DNA of 9,113 nucleotides from CAZYCC01 sp964645985. GTDB taxonomy: Bacteria; Bacillota; Clostridia; Oscillospirales; CAG-272. This document shows, piece by piece, positions 1 through 4,203 of this stretch. The position numbers were made by a program, and so were the translations under genes. The first letter of the stretch is position 1; each line of letters opens with the position of its first letter. The DNA is taken from the NCBI GenBank assembly GCA_964645985.1, contig CAZYCC010000064.1:1-9113 (forward strand), in the 5' to 3' direction. Below the pieces are notes generated by a model that saw only the letters and a list, made by a program, of their open reading frames with translations, was not told where the DNA came from and made no database searches.

Positions 1-63
1 ATTTTATTGTTATTTTTTCCCCGGATTTGTGATGGAAAGTGGCAAACTCGGGAGGTTTCCCGC

Positions 64-144
64 GCGCGAGATTTTTTCTCTTTACATGGGCAGCGAGCGG
101 CAGGGCGGGAGCAATGCGGTTCCCCGCGCGAGATTTTTTTCTCT
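64..144. repeat. Near-identical 18/19-nt direct repeat pair upstream of the secG promoter
   Basis: The string GCGCGAGA, a T-run, then CTCT occurs at 64-81 (six Ts) and at 126-144 (seven Ts), 62 bases apart. Similarity continues loosely upstream (GGTTTCCC versus GGTTCCCC). The second copy ends seven bases before the -35 hexamer, so its T-run sits where an UP element or a regulator site could lie. Function is inferred only from position. Confidence 0.6.
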
Positions 145-150
145 CCCCCC

Positions 151-179
151 TTGCATTTTGCGCGCGGCTGTGATATACT
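151..179 (+). promoter_or_regulatory. Extended -10 promoter for secG
   Basis: TTGCAT (151-156) and TATACT (174-179) are separated by 17 bases, and TG at 171-172 forms an extended -10 (TGA-TATACT). The -10 matches the sigma-A consensus at five of six positions; the -35 is weaker (TTG conserved). Transcription would start near 186, giving a leader of about 138 bases. The same TTG-to-TG spacing recurs at the other promoters of this window. Confidence 0.7.
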
Positions 180-323
180 ACCCGGGAAAGCCGTGCGGGC
201 GCGGCGTTTTTGTGCGCCCGCCCCGTTATCGCAGCGCCCCCCCGAGGGGAGTAGTCGCGCGGCGGCGCTCGCACTCGGGCGCGCGCGCCTCCCCGGGAGA
301 GGCAGATTTTTAAGGAGCACCTT

Positions 324-653
324 ATGGTAAACATTATTGTTGGCATTATTTTGCTTGTCGCGGCGGTGTTCCTCACCGTTGCCATTCTCGCGCAGGAAGG
401 CAAGAGCGCGCGCCTCTCGGGTGCGATCGCCGGCAGCGGCGACGGCAACTATCTCGGCAAAAACAAAAAGGCTACCCACGAGAAGCGCCTGTCGACCATC
501 ACGACGGTCGTTGCGGTCTGCTTCACGGTGCTCGTGCTCTTGCTGTACATCCTCCAGCCGAACAACAGCAAAATCGACAAAGATAAGGAAAATCCCGCCG
601 ACCCCGACGCCGTCACCTCCGGGCAGGTCGTCTCCTCCGGCGAGGCTGAGTAA
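324..653 (+). CDS. secG: Preprotein translocase subunit SecG
   Basis: SecG is the small integral membrane subunit of the SecYEG channel and helps SecA-driven protein export across the cytoplasmic membrane. The 109-residue product has the family layout: a first membrane helix at about residues 3-22, a loop with the signature AQEGKSARLSGAIAG (residues 23-37) followed by a basic stretch (46-56), and a second helix at about 57-77. The C-terminal tail (78-109) is charged, mainly acidic and Asp/Glu/Ser-rich, and is longer than in minimal ~75-residue SecG proteins; by family topology it would lie outside. The ATG start is supported by AAGGAG six bases upstream. The gene appears monocistronic: a 678-base gap follows. 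In many Firmicutes secG precedes rnr and smpB, but those are not adjacent here. An 8-bp GC hairpin (673-680/688-695) lies just past the stop but has no U-tract. Confidence 0.93.
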   Translation: MVNIIVGIILLVAAVFLTVAILAQEGKSARLSGAIAGSGDGNYLGKNKKATHEKRLSTITTVVAVCFTVLVLLLYILQPNNSKIDKDKENPADPDAVTSGQVVSSGEAE

Positions 654-1024
654 GCCGCGCCGCCGCGCTTGCCGCCGCGCTCTGTGCGCGCGGCGCGCAT
701 GATTTGACCGAACGCGCTCGAACCGATCGCGATCACGGAGCCGCCCCCATTTCGCATTGGCGAGGGGGAATTACCGCCCCGGCAAGCCCGCGCCGCTCCT
801 TTCCCTAATTGAGAGCGGTCGCGAGGATTGTTGTCCCCTCGCGTACCACGCAGGTTGCCCGCGCGAATGGTTATTTCCGTTTCGCGAGAAAGCCTCCCGA
901 CCGCAAGCGGCCGCCCGATCGGCGCGTGCTGTCCCCCGCGCTGTTCTCCCGCGCGAGGCGCGCGGCGCGCCGGGGATGGGCAAGCCCGCGCCCTGCCCGC
1001 GACTTTGAAAATTTGCGCAGCTCC

Positions 1025-1055
1025 GCCCGGGGTCCCTCCCCGGGCATTTGCTTTT
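1025..1055 (+). terminator. Perfect 8-bp GC hairpin with T-rich trailer, possible terminator
   Basis: GCCCGGGG (1025-1032) pairs perfectly with CCCCGGGC (1038-1045) around a five-base loop. It is followed by ATTTGCTTTT (1046-1055), in which seven of ten bases are T. This could end the secG transcript or act as an attenuator before pyrG. The U-tract is interrupted, so efficiency is uncertain. Confidence 0.4.
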
Positions 1056-1078
1056 CCGAAAACGGGGCGTATCGCGTC

Positions 1079-1110
1079 GATACATATCGGCGCGATACAT
1101 ATCGGCGCGA
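1079..1110. repeat. Two-copy 15-bp tandem repeat in the pyrG upstream region
   Basis: GATACATATCGGCGC occurs at 1079-1093 and immediately again at 1094-1108, followed by GA of a third start. The related string GCGTATCGCGTC (1067-1078) just upstream may be a decayed partial copy. The unit is AT-richer than its surroundings. It could be a paired binding site or simple slippage; nothing in the sequence decides. Confidence 0.75.
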
Positions 1111-1331
1111 GAATTCCCCGCGCCGCCCGGCGGAGAGCTGTTTCCCCGCGGCGCGCCTCCGCCGCTTCGCTCGCGGCGCCGCTTCCCCCCGGTAGTTTGC
1201 CCTTTCCCCTGCTGTTCCCATTCCTTGCGCCCCGCCCCGCTCCCGCCGTTTCCCCGTGATTTCCCCCGCGGCGCGCGCCTCGCGATTTATCCCCGCCCCA
1301 TCCGCCGCTTTTCTTTCTCTTACGAAGCTTT

Positions 1332-2939
1332 ATGAAATACATTTTTGTTACCGGAGGGGTGGTGAGCGGGCTCGGCAAGGGCATTACCGCGGCGTCGCTC
1401 GGGCGGCTGCTCAAGAACCGCGGCGTCAAGGTGACCTTGCAGAAGTTCGACCCCTACATCAACGTCGACCCCGGCACGATGAGCCCCTACCAGCACGGCG
1501 AGGTCTTCGTCACAGACGACGGCACCGAGTGCGACCTTGACATCGGCCACTACGAGCGCTTCACCGACGAGAGCGCCTCCTCCCTCTCGAACATCACGAC
1601 CGGCAAGGTCTATTGGTCGGTGATCACCAAGGAGCGGCGCGGGGACTTCCTCGGCGGGACGGTGCAGGTTATCCCCCACATCACAAACGAGATTAAATCG
1701 CGGGTTTTCGCGGTCGGAGATCGCACCGGATGCGACGTGCTGATTACCGAGATCGGCGGGACGGTCGGCGATATTGAGTCTCTGCCCTTCCTTGAGGCCT
1801 GCCGGCAGGTGCAAAACGAGGTCGGGCGCGAGAACTGCCTCTTTATCCACGTTGTATTGGTTCCCTATATCCACGGCTCGGAGGAGCTGAAGAGCAAGCC
1901 GGCGCAGCACTCGGTGAAGGAGCTGCTGTCCATCGGCATTCAGCCGGATATTCTCGTCTGCCGCACCGAGCTGCCGCTCCCCGCCGAGCTCAAGCGCAAG
2001 CTCTCGCTCTTCTGCAACCTGCCGGGCGAGAACGTCATCACCAATCTCACGGCAAAGACGCTCTACGAGGTGCCGCTGCTGCTTGAGGAGGAGGGGCTCT
2101 GCCGTTCGGTCTGCCGCCACTTCGGTATCGAGCGCGAGCCGGACCACCGGCAGTGGCGCGCGATGGTCGACAAGATAAAGGGCGCGCACCGCAAGGTGAA
2201 AATCGCGCTCGTCGGCAAGTATGTCGAGCTGCACGACGCGTATCTCTCGGTCGCCGAGGCGCTGCACCACGCCGGCTGGTCGCAGGACGCGGTGGTCGAC
2301 ATCGGCTGGATACAGTCGGAGAGCCTCACCGCCGGCAATGCCGAGAGCGTCCTCTCGCCCTACGACGGCGTTCTCGTGCCCGGAGGCTTCGGCGATCGCG
2401 GCATCGAGGGAAAAATCGAGGCTGTCCGCTTCGCGCGCGAGCACGGCGTGCCCTTCCTCGGCATTTGCCTCGGAATGCAGCTCGCGGTGATCGAGTTCGC
2501 GCGGGACGTGCTCGGCATCGCGGACGCGCACTCCACCGAGTTCCGCCCGGACACGAAACACCCGATTATCGATATTATGCCCGAGCAAAAGGACCTCGAC
2601 AAGCTCGGCGGCACCATGCGGCTCGGCGCGTTTCCGTGCGAGCTGCGCGAGGGGTCGCGCGCGCGGGAGCTCTACGGCGAGGCGACGGTCTTCGAGCGGC
2701 ACCGCCACCGCTTCGAGCTCAATAACGCCTACATTCCCGCGCTTGAGGAGGCGGGGATGACGGTGGTCGGGCGATCGCCGGACGGCAAGCTCTGCGAGAT
2801 GGTCGAGCTGCGCGGCCACCCCTTCTTCGAGGCGTCGCAGTTCCACCCCGAGTTCCGCTCCCGCCCGGACAAAGTGCACCCGCTCTTCGCGGGATTTGTC
2901 GGCGCGGCGCTCGCGCGGGGAGAAAAAGAAAAAGCGTAG
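1332..2939 (+). CDS. pyrG: CTP synthase (glutamine-hydrolysing)
   Basis: CTP synthase converts UTP to CTP with ATP and glutamine, the last step of pyrimidine nucleotide synthesis, in the cytoplasm. The 535-residue product is of normal family length and complete. The N-terminal amidoligase domain (about 1-265) opens with MKYIFVTGGVVSGLGKGI, containing the ATP loop (8-18). It carries NVDPGTMSPYQHGEVFVTDDG-type nucleotide-binding residues (44-64), DLDIGHYERF (68-77) with metal-ligand Asp70, and Glu140 in ITEIGGTVGDIES. The C-terminal class I glutamine amidotransferase domain (about 288-530) shows LVPGGFGDRG (348-357), the nucleophile Cys379 in GICLGMQ, and His505/Glu507 in SQFHPEF. The start is fixed by the conserved N-terminus, yet no Shine-Dalgarno sequence lies upstream; the 20 bases before the ATG are pyrimidine-rich. 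The DUF2752 gene follows about 141 bases later without a strong terminator. Confidence 0.97.
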   Translation: MKYIFVTGGVVSGLGKGITAASLGRLLKNRGVKVTLQKFDPYINVDPGTMSPYQHGEVFVTDDGTECDLDIGHYERFTDESASSLSNITTGKVYWSVITKERRGDFLGGTVQVIPHITNEIKSRVFAVGDRTGCDVLITEIGGTVGDIESLPFLEACRQVQNEVGRENCLFIHVVLVPYIHGSEELKSKPAQHSVKELLSIGIQPDILVCRTELPLPAELKRKLSLFCNLPGENVITNLTAKTLYEVPLLLEEEGLCRSVCRHFGIEREPDHRQWRAMVDKIKGAHRKVKIALVGKYVELHDAYLSVAEALHHAGWSQDAVVDIGWIQSESLTAGNAESVLSPYDGVLVPGGFGDRGIEGKIEAVRFAREHGVPFLGICLGMQLAVIEFARDVLGIADAHSTEFRPDTKHPIIDIMPEQKDLDKLGGTMRLGAFPCELREGSRARELYGEATVFERHRHRFELNNAYIPALEEAGMTVVGRSPDGKLCEMVELRGHPFFEASQFHPEFRSRPDKVHPLFAGFVGAALARGEKEKA

Positions 2940-3080
2940 CGCCTGCGGCGGCCATTGCTCCGGCAGATCCCCCGCGCCCCGGCGGGCGAGAACCCCCTCC
3001 CCGCCTCCGCACCGATAAGGGGCCTTCGCGGGAGCGCGGGAGCTGTCGGGAAATCCTCGCCAAGTGAGGTCGGTGATACC

Positions 3081-3584
3081 GTGAACGTCGGGAAAAACGG
3101 AGATTTCGCGAGCGGCGGCAACTCCGGCGCGGGCGCGGGCGGCGGCGCGGCTGCCGCGCGGGAGAGGGGCCCTCGCGCGTTCTGGGCTCGCAACCGCGAG
3201 GCGCTCACGGCGATGGTGGCGGTGGCGATTTTTTACGGGGTGCTCTTCGCGCTCGGCGTTACCTGCCCCATTAAGGCGCTCACCGGCGTCTCCTGCCCCG
3301 GCTGCGGCATGACGCGCGCGTGGCTCTCGCTGCTAAGAGGCGACCTCGCGGCGGCGTGGGACTATCACCCGCTCTTCGCGCTGCCCGCGATAGCCCTCCC
3401 TTTCTACTTTGCGCGCCGGAAAATCCCGCGCACCTGCCGCGCCCTCGCCGTTATCGCGCTCGCGCTGATGATTGCCGTCTATATCCTGCGAATGTTTGAC
3501 CCCGCCTGCGAGGTCGTCGTCTTCCGCCCGTCCGAGTCGCTCATCGCCCGCGCCGCCCGTTATCTGCAAAATCTCCGCACCTAA
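3081..3584 (+). CDS. DUF2752 family membrane protein
   Basis: This is a small integral membrane protein of unknown function. With the chosen GTG start it has 167 residues. The DUF2752 signature is complete at residues 61-98: CP (62-63), then LTGVSCPGCGMTRAW (67-81) with Cys72 and Cys75, then a GD and a HPLF turn. Membrane helices are likely at about 43-60, 96-111 and 121-138. The N-terminal ~35 residues are Gly/Ala-rich and look disordered. The start is uncertain: GTG 3081 has GAGG at 3066-3069, a slightly long spacing; ATG 3213 would give 123 residues, nearer the family norm; a TTG at 2955 lacks a ribosome-binding site. The stop lies 15 bases before the DUF4234 gene, so the two are probably co-transcribed, perhaps from pyrG onward. 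The paired cysteines suggest metal binding or redox roles, but that is inference. Confidence 0.8.
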   Translation: MNVGKNGDFASGGNSGAGAGGGAAAARERGPRAFWARNREALTAMVAVAIFYGVLFALGVTCPIKALTGVSCPGCGMTRAWLSLLRGDLAAAWDYHPLFALPAIALPFYFARRKIPRTCRALAVIALALMIAVYILRMFDPACEVVVFRPSESLIARAARYLQNLRT

Positions 3585-3599
3585 AAGAGAGGGTCCCCC

Positions 3600-4004
3600 A
3601 TGGAACGCATCCAAAACGACCGAAGCCTACTGAAATACATTCTCCTGTCCATCCTCACAGCCGGTATCTACGGCTACTATTTCATTTATAAGCTCGCGCA
3701 GGACGTCAACCGGATGTGCGAGGGAGACGGCAAGAGCACCGGCGGCCTTGTCGCCTTCATCGCGCTGTCCATCGTCACCTGCGGCTTCTACGCGCTCTAT
3801 TGGTACTACCAAATAGCCAACCGCCTGCAGGTGAACGCCCCGCGCTACGGCCTGCTGTTCAGCGAGAATGGCACGACCGTGCTGCTCTGGTACCTTATCG
3901 GAGCTTTGCTTTGCGGGATCGGCCCCTATGTCGCCATGCACTTCATCATTAAGAACACCAACGCGATGGCGACGGCGTACAATGCCCTCAACGGGCTGTT
4001 GTGA
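3600..4004 (+). CDS. DUF4234 family membrane protein
   Basis: A 134-residue membrane protein of unknown function. It begins RSLLKYILLSILTAGIYGYY (residues 8-27), the typical opening of DUF4234 proteins, followed by KLAQDVNRM. An internal duplication is visible: residues 14-37 (ILLSILTAGIYGYYFIY then KLAQDVN) resemble residues 54-77 (IALSIVTCGFYALYWYY then QIANRLQ). Each copy is one membrane hairpin or helix followed by a polar amphipathic stretch. A third hydrophobic segment lies at about 93-114. The ATG has GAGAGGG (3587-3593) about seven bases upstream, inside the 15-base gap after the DUF2752 stop, which argues for an operon. No enzyme motif is visible. Family assignment is from recalled sequence pattern; function is unknown. 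Confidence 0.82.
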   Translation: MERIQNDRSLLKYILLSILTAGIYGYYFIYKLAQDVNRMCEGDGKSTGGLVAFIALSIVTCGFYALYWYYQIANRLQVNAPRYGLLFSENGTTVLLWYLIGALLCGIGPYVAMHFIIKNTNAMATAYNALNGLL

Positions 4005-4009
4005 GGAGC

Positions 4010-4060
4010 GGCAGCGCGCGCTGCCTCCCCGCCGCGCTTCGGCGCGGTTCGCAGGGGGAG
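4010..4060 (+). other. 16-bp palindrome plus UUCG-capped hairpin after the DUF4234 gene
   Basis: GGCAGCGCGCGCTGCC (4010-4025) is a perfect palindrome starting six bases past the stop. Next, CCGCGC (4032-4037) pairs with GCGCGG (4042-4047) around a TTCG loop, a very stable UUCG tetraloop in RNA. CTCCCC (4025-4030) can pair with GGGGAG (4055-4060) to extend it. No U-tract follows, so it is not a standard intrinsic terminator; it may protect the 3' end or assist Rho-type termination. Confidence 0.55.
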
Positions 4061-4124
4061 CGCCCCTCGCGCAATCGGCGGGGGAGAGCCGCGCTGCAGC
4101 TTCGCGCGCGCAAATTTCCTCCTC

Positions 4125-4153
4125 TTGACAGCAGCCCCCGTTTGTGCTATTCT
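4125..4153 (+). promoter_or_regulatory. Sigma-A promoter for the cysteine peptidase gene
   Basis: A perfect TTGACA (4125-4130) is followed after 17 bases by TATTCT (4148-4153), with TG at 4145-4146 forming an extended -10. Transcription should begin near 4160, leaving a leader of about 44 bases. This is the strongest promoter in the window. It excludes any translation start upstream of about 4160. Confidence 0.85.
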
Positions 4154-4203
4154 GCGCTTATCCGGGCTTTGCCCAAAATCTTTTGTTCAAACTGAGGTTC
4201 TCA

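Larger units (their letters stand above)
1..323. other. Gene-free leader region upstream of secG
   Basis: No convincing coding sequence is visible here; the short open frames are arginine- and proline-rich products of the high GC content. The region begins with a T-rich stretch (1-18) that could be the tail of an upstream unit, but no hairpin precedes it inside the window. It then holds a near-duplicated T-tract element (64-81 and 126-144), a promoter (151-179) and a GC-rich untranslated leader of roughly 135 bases before secG. The ribosome-binding site AAGGAG lies at 312-317. Confidence 0.7.
654..1331. other. 678-base gene-free gap between secG and pyrG
   Basis: No credible gene is visible on either strand. 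The long minus-strand frame crossing this region also crosses secG and is composition-driven. Visible structure: an 8-bp hairpin just after secG (673-695); a 7-bp stem with a 10-base loop (820-826/837-843); a 6-bp stem (862-867/881-886); a repeated 14-mer GGCAAGCCCGCGCC at 781-794 and 979-992; a perfect 8-bp stem with a T-rich trailer (1025-1055); a 15-bp tandem repeat (1079-1110); and a C-rich, G-poor tract from about 1186 to 1320 (in 1201-1260, 31 C against 10 G). I could not place a good sigma-A promoter for pyrG here and do not recognise a known riboswitch or small RNA. Confidence 0.6.

Noticed and set aside
654..1331. Possible tmRNA, SRP RNA, RNase P RNA or known riboswitch in the secG-pyrG gap
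   Set aside because: secG neighbourhoods in Firmicutes can hold ssrA, but I could find none of the characteristic conserved strings of these RNAs on the plus strand.
1300..1345. Bacillus-type reiterative-transcription control of pyrG
   Set aside because: No promoter with a G-run start followed by a C-sensitive terminator hairpin is visible close to the gene.
449..1429. 326-codon open frame on the minus strand
   Set aside because: It overlaps secG and the pyrG start antisense, is dominated by Arg, Gly and Ala, and has no family resemblance. High GC content removes stop codons and makes such frames common.
1320..2879. 519-codon open frame on the minus strand opposite pyrG
   Set aside because: Pure antisense shadow of pyrG; its composition follows from pyrG codon bias and no motif is visible.
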